Of a stretch of 64,000 nt of DNA, positions 43,670 through 52,735 are shown one piece after another (positions within the stretch are counted from its first letter, which is position 1; every line of letters begins with the position of its first letter). The stretch is from Reyranella aquatilis (GTDB lineage Bacteria > Pseudomonadota > Alphaproteobacteria > Reyranellales > Reyranellaceae). Location of the stretch: assembly GCF_020880995.1 (NCBI RefSeq), contig NZ_JAJISD010000002.1, forward strand, positions 124,001 through 188,000. Reading direction: 5' to 3'. Below the pieces are notes generated by a model. That model did not search any database, was not told where the DNA came from, and was given only the letters and a program-made list of their open reading frames with translations. The translations under genes and the position numbers were made by a program.

Positions 43670-44455
43670 CTACTTCCTCTTGCGATTGACGAACGCTCCC
43701 ATGCGCTCGATGTGCTCACCCTCCGCGACCGACTGGGCGAAGGAATCGATGCCGGCCTGCACCGCCTCGTCGAGCGGCAGGCGCTCCCAGCGGCGCATCA
43801 GGCGCTTCTGGGCGCGCACCGCGAGCGGCGTCGCATCGACGATGGAATGCACGCAACGCTCGATCGCGGCATCGATCTTCGCCGTCTCGACCCTCTCCTC
43901 GATCATGCCCCAGGCCTCGGCCTTGGCGGAATCGATGTTCTCGCCTGTGAGCAGCAGCCACGAGGTGCGGCCCCAGCCGATCAGGCGCGGCAGCAAAGCC
44001 GCCTCGACGACGGAGGGAATGCCGACCTTGACCTCGGGCATGCCGAAATGCGCCGTGTCGGTGGCGATGCGCAGGTCGCAGGCGGCCGCCACCTCGAGGC
44101 CGGCGCCCAGCGTGTAGCCCTCGAGCCGGCAGATCACCGGCACGGGGCAGTCGCGGATCGACTGGCAGAGCTTGTGGACCATGGTGATGAAGGCGCGACC
44201 GTCCTCCGACGTGCGCATCCCCGCCATGTGGTTGATGTCGGCACCGCCGATGAAGGCGCGGCCGCCCGCGCCCGAGAAGACGACGACGCGCAGGTCCTCC
44301 TCGGCCGACAGCGCGTGGAAGGTCGCGGTGAGGTCGTGCAGGGCCGGCGGGTTCAGGACGTTGAGACGCCGCGCATTGTCGAACACGAGATGGGCGACCA
44401 CACCGGCATCGCGCTTCTCGCGACGAACCTCGATCTTGTGGGCGGATTCGGCCAT
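43670..44455 (-). CDS. enoyl-CoA hydratase/isomerase family protein
   Basis: A 261-aa crotonase-fold enzyme. The oxyanion-hole segments are GGRAFIGGADINHM and LEGYTLGAGLEVAAACDLRI, and a candidate catalytic Glu lies in FGMPEVKVGIPSVVEA. It should hydrate or isomerise an enoyl-CoA in the cytoplasm. The exact substrate is open; the gene is first in an operon with the AtuA-family gene, so terpene or branched-chain catabolism is likely. It is divergent from the thioesterase gene (78 bp). Confidence 0.9.
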   Translation of the reverse strand: MAESAHKIEVRREKRDAGVVAHLVFDNARRLNVLNPPALHDLTATFHALSAEEDLRVVVFSGAGGRAFIGGADINHMAGMRTSEDGRAFITMVHKLCQSIRDCPVPVICRLEGYTLGAGLEVAAACDLRIATDTAHFGMPEVKVGIPSVVEAALLPRLIGWGRTSWLLLTGENIDSAKAEAWGMIEERVETAKIDAAIERCVHSIVDATPLAVRAQKRLMRRWERLPLDEAVQAGIDSFAQSVAEGEHIERMGAFVNRKRK

Positions 44456-44533
44456 GACGTTTCGCTCCGTGGCTCTTTGTGATTGGGTGATTCTCTTCTA
44501 TTAGAACCCGCCAACGACGCTTCACAAGAGACA

Positions 44534-45448
44534 ATGCCCGACACCCTTCCCGACCTTGCCTCCTGGGGCATAGACCTCTCGCGCTACACCGTCTTCGTGC
44601 CGCCGGATCCGTTCGAGGATCATGTCGGGCCGTTCTTCTTCCAGTTGCAGGGCGACGCACGAAAGGCGGGCGCGGTCCATTGCGTGCTGCCGACGCTGCC
44701 GCGCCACGGCAACTACATGGGCGGCGTGCATGGCGGCGGCATCCTCACCCTGGCCGACTACGCGCTGTGCATCGTGGCCGGCCGCGCAGCCGACGGCGGC
44801 ACCAACAGCTCCTTCGCCGTGACGGTGAGCATCGCCGTCGAGTTCCTGAACGGCGCCCGCATCGGGCCGCCGCTCGAAGCGCGCGGCGAGCCGCTGCAGG
44901 TGACGGGCCGACTGGCCTTCGCACGCGGCTCGATCACCCAGGAGGGCCGCACCATCGCCCTGTGGTCGGGCGTGTGCCGCCACGTGGCGCGCGCCAAGGC
45001 GATGGCGCGCAAGGACGAGCAGGCGCCGTCGCGGATCGCGCTGCCGCCGCAGGTCGTGCCGGAGGGCTTCGAGCCCTACAAGGCGAGCGCCTACTCCACC
45101 CATATCGGCCCGGCCTACGTGCGCAAGGAAGCGGACGGCGCCTCGCTGGTGCAGCCGACGCTCACCCGCATGTGCAATTCAGGCGGCGCGCTGCACGGCG
45201 GCTACATGATGAGCTTCGCCGATACCGCCATCACGCGCGCGGCGGCCCTGAACAGCGACCTCGCGCCCACCACGGTCTCCTTCGCGGCGGAATTCCTGTC
45301 TGCCGGCAACATTTCCGCGCCGCTGGTGACGCGCGTGCAGATTCCGAAGCAGGGCAAGTCCATCGCCTTCCTACGCGGATTGCTTGAGCAGGACGGCCGC
45401 GCCCTGCTCTCCTACTCCGCGACGGTGATGCTGAGGCCGCGCCGCTGA
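44534..45448 (+). CDS. tandem hotdog thioesterase (PaaI-like, two domains)
   Basis: A 304-aa protein made of two hotdog-fold units. The first (about 30-160) has GNYMGGVHGGGILTLADYAL. The second (about 185-300) has MCNSGGALHGGYMMSFADTA. Both carry the HGG motif and the Asp in ADxA typical of PaaI-type acyl-CoA thioesterases, which normally are single-domain. An intragenic duplication is clear. The ATG at 44534 follows CAAGAGACA; upstream in-frame codons belong to the promoter region. The acyl-CoA substrate is unknown, but the divergent enoyl-CoA hydratase suggests a shared pathway. Confidence 0.85.
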   Translation: MPDTLPDLASWGIDLSRYTVFVPPDPFEDHVGPFFFQLQGDARKAGAVHCVLPTLPRHGNYMGGVHGGGILTLADYALCIVAGRAADGGTNSSFAVTVSIAVEFLNGARIGPPLEARGEPLQVTGRLAFARGSITQEGRTIALWSGVCRHVARAKAMARKDEQAPSRIALPPQVVPEGFEPYKASAYSTHIGPAYVRKEADGASLVQPTLTRMCNSGGALHGGYMMSFADTAITRAAALNSDLAPTTVSFAAEFLSAGNISAPLVTRVQIPKQGKSIAFLRGLLEQDGRALLSYSATVMLRPRR

Positions 45449-45772
45449 TCAGGACGCGGCGACCTGTGCCGCGACCCTCGCCACTTCGTCGCTGAAACCC
45501 ACGTCGAGGCGGCGCACCGCCGGAAGGTCGCGTGCCCTGGCGGCCTGCTCGACGGCGGCCGCGGCCTGCCTCAATCCCTCCGCGCCGATCATGCCGGATG
45601 CGCCCTTCACGCGGTGCGCCGCCTGCGCGATCCGTTCGAGATCGTCCGTGCCGCCAATCTCCCGGGCCGCCTCCCGCGCCGTGTCGAGGAACTCGCGCTC
45701 GATCTCCGCTACGACGGCGGCATCGTCGCCGAACAGTTCGATCAGCCGGGCGCGGTCGTAGGCCTGGCTCAC
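45449..45772 (-). CDS. histidine phosphotransfer (Hpt) protein
   Basis: A 107-aa four-helix Hpt domain with the phospho-accepting His53 in [14 protein letters not shown]. It should take phosphate from the receiver domain of the hybrid kinase encoded directly upstream. The start chosen is GTG at 45772, which overlaps the kinase stop as GTGA; ATG at 45805 gives a 118-aa form with a larger overlap. With the kinase and the divergent response regulator it can complete a phosphorelay. Confidence 0.87.
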   Translation of the reverse strand: MSQAYDRARLIELFGDDAAVVAEIEREFLDTAREAAREIGGTDDLERIAQAAHRVKGASGMIGAEGLRQAAAAVEQAARARDLPAVRRLDVGFSDEVARVAAQVAAS

Positions 45773-47913
45773 GCCGCCCGCTCGCAGTTCGTTTGCGGCA
45801 GCCATACGTCGAGCGTGGCGCGCAACTGCTCGATGCCCACGGGCTTGGTGATGAAGCCGTCCATGCCGGCGGCGCGGCTGCGCTCCTCCTCGTCCTCCAG
45901 CGTGCTGGCGGTGATGGCGAGGATCGGCAGGCGCGCAGCGCCGGTCGCCGCCTCGGCGGCCCGGATCCGTCGTGCCATCTCGAAACCGTCCATGTCGGGC
46001 ATCTGCAGGTCGGCGAGCACGAGATCGTAGCGGCCGCCGCGCAGCAGCTTGAGCGCCTGCTCGCCGCTTGCCGCCACATCCGTCGAGGCACCGGCAAGTT
46101 CGAGCTGTCGCGCCAGGATCTTGCGGTTGACCGAGTTGTCGTCGACCACCAGCACGCGGCCCTGCAGCCGGTCGGGCGCAGGCGGGGTTTGCGCCGCGGC
46201 GGACGGGACGCCGGGGCGGCCGACCGCCTGCGCGATCGCCCGCACCAGGCCATCGCGACGCCAGGGCCGCTTGAGGGTCGCCAGGGCCATCCGCACCGGG
46301 AAGCCCGCGATGCTCACCGACGGCTGGTTCGAGACAAGGTGTTCCACGTCGGCGCCGGCGTCATGCAGGTAGCGGGCGAAGGCGGCTCCTTCTTCGGGGT
46401 CGGGCAAGGCCAGCACGAGCGACAGGCCCTCGAGAGGCCGCTCCGGGCGAGCCGTGCGGGAAGGTGCTTCGCGCAGTCTCACATCGACGACGAAGCTGGA
46501 CCCGGCGCCCGGCTCGCTCTCGATCGCCACACTGCCCTGCATCGCCTCCGCCAGCCGGCGCACGATCGACAGGCCGAGGCCGGTACCGCCGAAGCGCCGC
46601 GTCGTCGAGCTGTCGGCCTGCACGAACGGCTGGAACAAGCGGTCGCGCTGGGCCGCCGTCAGGCCGATCCCCGTATCGACGACCCTGAAGCGGAGCGCCA
46701 GCACGGCCGGCGCACCGGGCGGACCGGCCGCGGCGGGCGTGCGTTCCAGGACGAGGCGGACCGAGCCGCGTTCGGTGAACTTCAGCGCATTGCCCAGCAG
46801 ATTGAAGAGGATCTGCTGCAGGCGCAGCGGATCGCCGAGCGCGCGCGCCGGCACGTCGGGCGCCACGAAGGCCGACAGGACCAGTCCCTTCTCGTCCGCC
46901 CGGGCGGCCAGCGCCTCGGCCACGCCTTCGACCAGCTCGACCGTCGAGAAGTCGATCGGCTCGAGATCGAGATGCCCGGCCTCGATCTTCGAGAAGTCCA
47001 GGATGTCGTCGATGATGCGCAACAGCGCGGAAGCCGAGTAGCGGATGGTGCCCAGCGATTCGCGCTGCTCCAGGGTGAGCCGGGTTCGTTCCAGCACGTC
47101 GATCGTGCCCAGGACGCCGTTCATGGGCGTGCGAATCTCGTGGCTCATGGTGGCGAGGAAGGTCGACTTGGCCTGGTTGGCCTTCTCGGCCTCGCGCTGC
47201 GCCGCCAGCGCGGCGTCGTAGGCGACCTGCAGGCGGCGCGCGAGATCCTCCTTCTCGTAGGCCAGCGCGATGTTGTCGTACTGCCAGCGGTGCACGTCGC
47301 GCACATAGGCCATCAGATGTCCGACATAGGCGGCACCGGCGATGCCGACGAGCTGGTAGAACGGCCCGCCCGAGGCGATCAGCACCAGCAGCAGCGGCGC
47401 CGCGGTCGCCACGGCAAAAGCATAGAAGGTCGGCGGATGCGCCGAGCGGATCGGCACCGCCGTGGTGACGGTGGCGAGCAGGACCAGCCCCAGCAGCATG
47501 CGCTGCAGCTCGAAATCCTTCGAGGCCAGCAGGAAGCCGGCCCACCCCCAGCAGGCGCCGCCCAGGAACGAGAAGCCCGCGAACCACCAGCCCCAGCGCA
47601 GTGCCTGGGCGTCGTCCGGGCGGGCGCGCGCGAAATTGTGGCGCAGCAGGTCGAAGCCGAAGGTGACCAGCAGATAGGCCGCGAAGGGCCCGGCCAGTTC
47701 GATGGGGTTGATCTGCCGCCAGTAGATGGCGGCGATCACCGGCCACAGGACGAAGGCGAAATAGCGCGACGGCGCCGAGCCCTCGAACAGGCGCCGAACC
47801 AGTTCGGCGCGGACGAACAGGTCCTGCCGGACCGCCGCCTGCGCCCCCTCCGGCAGCGCGCCCGGCGGCGCGTCCGTCCCGGCACTGGACCGGTCAGCGG
47901 TGACGATCGACAT
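45769..47913 (-). CDS. hybrid sensor histidine kinase/response regulator
   Basis: A 714-aa membrane-bound kinase. Residues 50-205 hold about six hydrophobic helices as sensor, followed by a coiled coil (215-250). The H-box has His258 in [11 protein letters not shown], the N-box is [13 protein letters not shown], and the G-boxes are DTGIGL and GGTGLGLSI. Residues 495-565 look like a degenerate receiver without the acceptor Asp. A true receiver follows with [12 protein letters not shown], Asp635 in [11 protein letters not shown] and a late TKP. Its signal is unknown. The gene is coupled to the Hpt gene and divergent from the response regulator gene. Confidence 0.92.
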   Translation of the reverse strand: MSIVTADRSSAGTDAPPGALPEGAQAAVRQDLFVRAELVRRLFEGSAPSRYFAFVLWPVIAAIYWRQINPIELAGPFAAYLLVTFGFDLLRHNFARARPDDAQALRWGWWFAGFSFLGGACWGWAGFLLASKDFELQRMLLGLVLLATVTTAVPIRSAHPPTFYAFAVATAAPLLLVLIASGGPFYQLVGIAGAAYVGHLMAYVRDVHRWQYDNIALAYEKEDLARRLQVAYDAALAAQREAEKANQAKSTFLATMSHEIRTPMNGVLGTIDVLERTRLTLEQRESLGTIRYSASALLRIIDDILDFSKIEAGHLDLEPIDFSTVELVEGVAEALAARADEKGLVLSAFVAPDVPARALGDPLRLQQILFNLLGNALKFTERGSVRLVLERTPAAAGPPGAPAVLALRFRVVDTGIGLTAAQRDRLFQPFVQADSSTTRRFGGTGLGLSIVRRLAEAMQGSVAIESEPGAGSSFVVDVRLREAPSRTARPERPLEGLSLVLALPDPEEGAAFARYLHDAGADVEHLVSNQPSVSIAGFPVRMALATLKRPWRRDGLVRAIAQAVGRPGVPSAAAQTPPAPDRLQGRVLVVDDNSVNRKILARQLELAGASTDVAASGEQALKLLRGGRYDLVLADLQMPDMDGFEMARRIRAAEAATGAARLPILAITASTLEDEEERSRAAGMDGFITKPVGIEQLRATLDVWLPQTNCERAA

Positions 47914-48028
47914 GAGCGGGCTCCTGGTGGGAGCACCAACCGTATCAAAAATATCAAGAAAACGATATAATTCGTTGAGAAATAGTGTTATTTTGAAGGC
48001 ATTAGAGTTCGTTCATTTTGGTAAAATC

Positions 48029-48736
48029 ATGCAGCAACCGTCGATTTTGCTGGTCGAGGACGACGCGTTCCAGCGCAAGGCCGCCGAGGCCTATCTCACT
48101 CAGAACGACCTCAAGGTCACGGCCGTCGAGAACGGCGCCCAGATGCGCCGCCAGGTCTCGCGGGCCATGCCCGACCTCGTCCTGCTCGACGTCCAGCTTC
48201 CCGGCCCGGAGGACGGCTTCGCCCTGGCCCGCTGGCTGCGCGAGACCAGCACCCGCGTCGGCATCATCATGCTGACGGCGTCGGCCGACCCGGTGGACAA
48301 GGTGCTGGGACTGGAGAGCGGTGCCGACGACTATGTCGCCAAGCCCTATGAGCCGCGCGAACTGCTCGCCCGCTGCAAGAGCGTGCTGCGCCGGTCGGTG
48401 AACAAGGCCACCCCCTCGCGTCTGGAGCGCGTGCGCATGGGCGGCCACATGCTCGACCTGGCCAAGCGTCAGCTCGTGGACGCAGAGAACGGCGACGTGC
48501 CGCTGACCTCGGGCGAGTTCGACATCCTGAAGACCTTCGCCGAGAACCCCAACCGGCCGCTGTCGCGCGACTGGCTGCTCGAGACGACCAGCCATCGCGC
48601 CCGCGACCCGTTCGACCGCGCGATCGATCTCCGGATCACGCGCATCCGCCGCAAGATCGAGCCCGCCCCCGACAAGCCGACGGTCATCCGCACCGTGCGC
48701 GGGGTCGGCTATATGTTCGTGCCGCCTGCCGAATAG
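48029..48736 (+). CDS. OmpR/PhoB-type response regulator
   Basis: A 235-aa regulator. The receiver has the acidic pair in LLVEDD, the phosphorylation site Asp54 in LLDVQLPG and Lys105 in AKPYEP. The C-terminal winged helix (about 135-235) contains LTSGEFDILKTFAENPNRPLSR and DLRITRIRRKIE. It is divergent from the hybrid kinase gene (115 bp), so the two are likely partners. The ATG at 48029 starts the receiver; no good ribosome-binding site is seen, and the region before it is AT-rich (47940-48020). Confidence 0.92.
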   Translation: MQQPSILLVEDDAFQRKAAEAYLTQNDLKVTAVENGAQMRRQVSRAMPDLVLLDVQLPGPEDGFALARWLRETSTRVGIIMLTASADPVDKVLGLESGADDYVAKPYEPRELLARCKSVLRRSVNKATPSRLERVRMGGHMLDLAKRQLVDAENGDVPLTSGEFDILKTFAENPNRPLSRDWLLETTSHRARDPFDRAIDLRITRIRRKIEPAPDKPTVIRTVRGVGYMFVPPAE

Positions 48737-48790
48737 CCGCGCTATAAGGGCCGGCCCCGGCCCGCCCGGGGCGCGGCCGGACGGTTGCGG

Positions 48791-48866
48791 GGGCCCGTAG
48801 TTCAGCGGTTAGAACGAGCCGCTCATAACGGTTATGTCGCAGGTTCGAATCCTGCCGGGCCTACCA
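48791..48866 (+). tRNA. tRNA with CAT anticodon (Ile2-type or Met)
   Basis: A 76-nt cloverleaf with an encoded CCA. The acceptor stem is GGGCCCG with CGGGCCT, so the terminal pair is G1-U72. The D-stem is GTTC/GAAC, the anticodon loop is CTCATAA, the T-arm is GCAGG-TTCGAAT-CCTGC and the discriminator is A. The CTCATAA loop resembles tRNA-Ile2, whose C34 is changed to lysidine, more than elongator tRNA-Met. The identity is not certain from sequence. Confidence 0.85.
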
Positions 48867-48962
48867 ACCACCCGCTGCCGCGAATACCGGCGGGGAGCGG
48901 TCAACCCGGAACGCCCCATTCTCCGGCAATTCTTGGATCTCAGAGTCGGCTAAGAAATCCTC

Positions 48963-50570
48963 ATGGTTGATATACGCACCGGCCGTCCGGCCACTCTCGC
49001 GCCCAACGGTATGGTCACATCCCCGCATTCACTGGCGTCACAGGCCGGCGTCGATGTGTTGAGAGCAGGCGGATCGGCGGTCGATGCCGCCATCGCCACC
49101 AGCGCCGCGCTTTCGGTGCTCTATCCGCATATGACGGGCGTGGGCGGTGACGCTTTCCTGCTTGTCCACGACGCCAAGACCGGTGCCGTGCGCTACATCG
49201 ACGGTGGCGGACGTGCTGCCGCGGCCGGCACGATCGACGCCTTCGCCCGGCGCGGCCTGGCCGAGATACCCTATCGCGGCGTACTGCCCGGCACCCTCAC
49301 CGTTCCAGGCGCAGTCGCGAGCTGGGGCATGGCCCACGCCGCCTATGGTCGCTTGCCTTTGAAGCGCTGCCTGGAGAGCGCCATCGGCTACGCCCGCAAT
49401 GGCTTCCCGGTGACGGCGCGGCTCGCCTACTGGCGCGAACTGGCGCGTGAGGAACTGGCGAAAAGCCCCGAAGCGGCGGCCATCTTCCTGAAGGACGGCG
49501 CCATTCTCACCAACCCCGATCTCGCAAGGACCCTGGAGGCGATCGCCAGTGACGGCTGGCACGGCTTCTATGAGGGTGAAGTCGCGGGCGAATTGGCGCG
49601 TTGGTCGAAAGCCAACGACGGCTTCTTTACTCTGGACGACCTGAAGACGCAGAACGCGCGCTGGGGCGAACCGCTGAAAGGCAGCTACCGCGACGTCACG
49701 ATCTACGAAACGCCAGCACCCACGCAGGGTTTCGCCGTGCTGGAGATGCTGAACCTGCTCGAGCCGATGGAGATGCACAGGAAGCCCTTTCTGGGCCCCG
49801 ACTATGTGCACTTGATGGTCCAGGCCAAGCAGCTCGCCTATCACGACCGCGACCGTCATCTCGCCGATCCACGCTTCGCGTCTGTCCCGATGGAGCGCCT
49901 GATATCGAAGAAATATGCCGATGAGCGGCGTGCTCTGATGGACCCGGCCCGAGCCTTGCCATGGGACAAGATCCCCTCCTACGGCAGCCTGGCCGGTGAC
50001 ACGGTTTATATCGCCGTGGTCGACGCCGAGGGCAATGCGGTGTCGATGATCCATTCCCTCTATGGCGGCTTCGGCGCCGCGGTCGTGGCGGGTCGCACCG
50101 GAGTTGTCCTGCAGAATCGTTCGGCCTATTTCTCGCTCGATCCCAAGAGCCCCAACCGGGTCGAGCCCGGCAAGACGCCATTGCACACGCTGATCGCCTC
50201 GATGGCGTTCCGCGACGACAGGCTGTGGGCTGTGGTGGGCTGCATGGGCGCCGACGGCCAGCCTCAGATCCACCTGCAAACCTATCTCGCCCTGATCGAC
50301 CACGGTCGCGACATCCAGGAGGCGCTTGAGACACCACGATTCCTGTCCGGCCGCTTCGCCATCGGCGAGCCACGCGACACGCTGCACCTCGAGGGACGCA
50401 TTCCGGCCGAGACCATTGCCGAGCTCGAACGACGCGGCCACATGGTCAATCGCTGGGGCGCCTGGAACGAACTCGCAGGCCACGCCCACGGCATCACCGT
50501 GGACCCGGTCAGCGGCCTGCGCGTCGGCGGCTCGGATCCGCGCAGCGACGGCGCCGCGATCGGGTATTAG
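48963..50570 (+). CDS. gamma-glutamyltransferase family protein
   Basis: A 535-aa Ntn-hydrolase precursor expected to cleave itself before the nucleophile Thr347, in AGDTVYIAVVDAEGNAVSMI. Family marks are SPHSLASQAGVDVLRAGGSA, MTGVGGDAFLLVHD and the late NRVEPGKTPLHTLIASM. There is no signal peptide, unlike periplasmic E. coli Ggt, so it is probably a cytoplasmic GGT-like acylase. The exact substrate is open. It starts 96 bp after a tRNA gene. Confidence 0.9.
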   Translation: MVDIRTGRPATLAPNGMVTSPHSLASQAGVDVLRAGGSAVDAAIATSAALSVLYPHMTGVGGDAFLLVHDAKTGAVRYIDGGGRAAAAGTIDAFARRGLAEIPYRGVLPGTLTVPGAVASWGMAHAAYGRLPLKRCLESAIGYARNGFPVTARLAYWRELAREELAKSPEAAAIFLKDGAILTNPDLARTLEAIASDGWHGFYEGEVAGELARWSKANDGFFTLDDLKTQNARWGEPLKGSYRDVTIYETPAPTQGFAVLEMLNLLEPMEMHRKPFLGPDYVHLMVQAKQLAYHDRDRHLADPRFASVPMERLISKKYADERRALMDPARALPWDKIPSYGSLAGDTVYIAVVDAEGNAVSMIHSLYGGFGAAVVAGRTGVVLQNRSAYFSLDPKSPNRVEPGKTPLHTLIASMAFRDDRLWAVVGCMGADGQPQIHLQTYLALIDHGRDIQEALETPRFLSGRFAIGEPRDTLHLEGRIPAETIAELERRGHMVNRWGAWNELAGHAHGITVDPVSGLRVGGSDPRSDGAAIGY

Positions 50571-50665
50571 CAGGCTGCGTCCTACAGAGACATCGCCGGG
50601 AGCTCCTCCCCTCGCACCCGCGCAATCAGCCGACGCCTGCCGATGTGCTTTGCCTCTTCCCGGGT

Positions 50666-51937
50666 TCAAATCCTCCGCCAGAGCGGCCAGGTCGCGGCGA
50701 GCGCCAGCAGGCCCATCACGCCGGTGATCGCCGTGGCTTCGGGCGCTCCGATGAGATCGGCGAGCCAGCCCAGCCAGACGAAGCCGATCGGGCCGGTGCC
50801 GATGCAGACCGAAAGCACACCCAGGATGCGCGAGCGCATTTCCATCGGCGCCGCGAGATAGACGAGCGTGGCCTGCAGGGTGGCGAAAGTGGCGCCGGCG
50901 AGGCCGGTCACCAGCATCGCCACACCCGCCAGCAGAGGCGTGGGCGCCGCCGCAAAGCCGATCAGCCCGACCAGGTAGGCGGCCGTGCCGCCGACATAGG
51001 CGCGGGCATGCCAGCCCGGCGTCAGCCACAGCGCGAGCAGCAGGCAGCCGGCGAAGGCGCCGACGCCGTCGATGCTGGTGAGCAGACCGACGCCTTCGGG
51101 GCCAAGCAGCAGCCGGTCTGCGCCGATCACAGGGATCATACTGGTGAAGGGCCAGGCGAAGACATTGTAGATGACGGTGACCGCCATGATCGCACCGAGG
51201 CGGCGGTCGGAAAAGATGAGCGCCACGCCCTCCCAGGTGCGGGCGAGCACGGCTCCGGCACCGGGCGAGGACGGGATGTGGCTCTGCACCATCAAGGTGG
51301 CGGCGACGGCCGACGCGTACAGTGCCACGCTCAGCAGGAAGGCACCTTCGATACCGACGCCTGCCAGCAGCAGGCCGCCGGCGGCGGGCCCCACCATGCG
51401 GCTCACATTGCCGGCGCCGACATCGAGCGCCATGGCGATGGCCATGCGATCGCGGCCCATGACTTCGCCCATCATCACGCGCCGCAGAGGATTGTCGGTG
51501 GCCCAGCCGCAGCCGTTGATGAAACTGGCGACGGCGAGGTGCCAGACTTCCAGGGCTCCCGTGAAGGCGACGACGGAGAGCAGGGCCGAGGTGACCATCA
51601 TGAGGCCGACGATGCCGGCCAGGGTCAGGCGGCGGTCGAACCGTTCGGCGAAGGCCCCGAGGAAGGCGCCGAACAGGCCCATCGGAACGAGGCGGAGCAT
51701 GGTGATCATGGCGACGACCAGGGCGGAGCCGGTCTGCTGATAGACGACGATGCCCATGGCAACCGTTTCCAGCCAGCGCACGGTGGTGACGACGAAGCCG
51801 ACGTACCACAGGCGCCAGAAATCCATCGGACTGGTCCGCAGCACCTGCTGGAACGAACTCGGCGTGTTCTTGTTGTTCTCGCCCATGCCGGCGCCGACTT
51901 TCGCGCACGGCGGCGCCAAAGTCTCCTGTCCTGACAC
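50666..51937 (-). CDS. MFS transporter, EntS-like
   Basis: An inner-membrane MFS protein of up to 423 aa with 12 predicted helices. The segment WRLWYVGFVVTTVRWLETVAMGIVVYQQTG at the first helix and GAFLGAFAERFDRRLTLAGI between helices 2 and 3 resemble the EntS/DHA3 exporter branch. The substrate is unknown. The start is uncertain: GTG at 51937 gives the full frame, and ATG at 51886 (MGENNK) removes 17 residues; neither has a good ribosome-binding site. Confidence 0.83.
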   Translation of the reverse strand: MSGQETLAPPCAKVGAGMGENNKNTPSSFQQVLRTSPMDFWRLWYVGFVVTTVRWLETVAMGIVVYQQTGSALVVAMITMLRLVPMGLFGAFLGAFAERFDRRLTLAGIVGLMMVTSALLSVVAFTGALEVWHLAVASFINGCGWATDNPLRRVMMGEVMGRDRMAIAMALDVGAGNVSRMVGPAAGGLLLAGVGIEGAFLLSVALYASAVAATLMVQSHIPSSPGAGAVLARTWEGVALIFSDRRLGAIMAVTVIYNVFAWPFTSMIPVIGADRLLLGPEGVGLLTSIDGVGAFAGCLLLALWLTPGWHARAYVGGTAAYLVGLIGFAAAPTPLLAGVAMLVTGLAGATFATLQATLVYLAAPMEMRSRILGVLSVCIGTGPIGFVWLGWLADLIGAPEATAITGVMGLLALAATWPLWRRI

Positions 51938-52273
51938 CGGTACCAGGCTTTCCGTGAATGTGGCGTAACCTTGAACAGCGGACCCGCGCGATCAACCGCC
52001 GCCTGCCGAACTGCTTCAGCGTGCCCCAACCGTTCAGCTGCCACGCAATGCACGTATAGCCGGTGCTCATGCGCGGCGGCACGTGCCAGGCCGAAGTTCC
52101 AGCAGATTTCCTTCCATCTCATCCCGCAGGCCCGCATGCCTTGCTACGAGGACTGTCGGCACACAATGGTTCCGGTCCTTCAGTTCTTCGAAATGCACTC
52201 CTTCCGCGGCATACTGCCGTCGACTGGGACTGGCCGCTCGCTGGCGCCAGCCAACACATTCACGTCCGAGTAC
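51938..52273. other. 336-bp intergenic region before the SET gene
   Basis: No gene is supported here. An open frame on the plus strand continues upstream of the SET gene start, but its composition (Cys- and Arg-rich, no homology I can see) is not coding-like. The region should hold the promoters of the divergent MFS and SET genes; no clear operator was seen. Confidence 0.4.
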
Positions 52274-52624
52274 ATGAAACTGATCGTCAAGAAGTCGCGG
52301 ATCCACGGCAAAGGTCTGTTCGCCGGCGAAGACATTCCCTGGGGCGTCAAGATCATCGAATACAAGGGCGAGGTGATCCCGGATGCCGTCGCCTTGGCGC
52401 GCATTGCCGCCGGATCAGACTGCATCTTCGAGCTCGACAAGGACAAGAACATCGACGGCGCGGTGCGCGGCAACGAGGCCCGCTACGCCAACCACGACCG
52501 CCGCAAGCCCAACTGCTTCGTGCTTCGCGACAAGGGCCGGATCTGGCTCGTGGCTGGAATCGAGGGCATCCGCAAAGGCGAGGAGCTGACCTTCGACTAC
52601 GGTTCCACCTTTTACGAACGCTAG
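52274..52624 (+). CDS. SET-domain protein (putative lysine methyltransferase)
   Basis: A 116-aa protein consisting of a single small SET domain. It has RIHGKGLFAGEDIPWGVKII (8-27) with the GxG S-adenosylmethionine motif. It also has NHDRRKPNC, a variant of the NHSCxPN motif with Asp-Arg-Arg for Ser-Cys, and the closing EELTFDYG with the catalytic Tyr. Such bacterial proteins may methylate lysines in proteins, but targets are rarely known. The ATG at 52274 was chosen from the domain boundary; the frame is open further upstream and the ribosome-binding site is weak. Confidence 0.8.
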   Translation: MKLIVKKSRIHGKGLFAGEDIPWGVKIIEYKGEVIPDAVALARIAAGSDCIFELDKDKNIDGAVRGNEARYANHDRRKPNCFVLRDKGRIWLVAGIEGIRKGEELTFDYGSTFYER

Positions 52625-52735
52625 CCGCGCCGGAAGCAAGCGAACAATGCGCTTGAAGTATCACAGGCGCGCCGTTCATACCCGCGGTCCGACGAGAGCG
52701 ACGGTATCGCTCAGCTCCGGCCGAAGAGGGTTTAC

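Noticed and set aside
48867..48905. Possible hairpin (CCGCT with AGCGG) after the CAT tRNA as terminator
   Set aside because: The stem is short and interrupted and no U-tract follows; support was too weak to list as a feature.
50655..50680. A GGGTTCAAATCC stretch that looks like a tRNA T-arm near the MFS stop
   Set aside because: The flanking stem halves do not pair, and no anticodon arm or acceptor stem is present; it is chance similarity at the end of a coding region.
51706..52137. A minus-strand open frame upstream of the MFS gene as a separate gene
   Set aside because: It overlaps the MFS coding region, has no ribosome-binding site and shows no recognisable domain.
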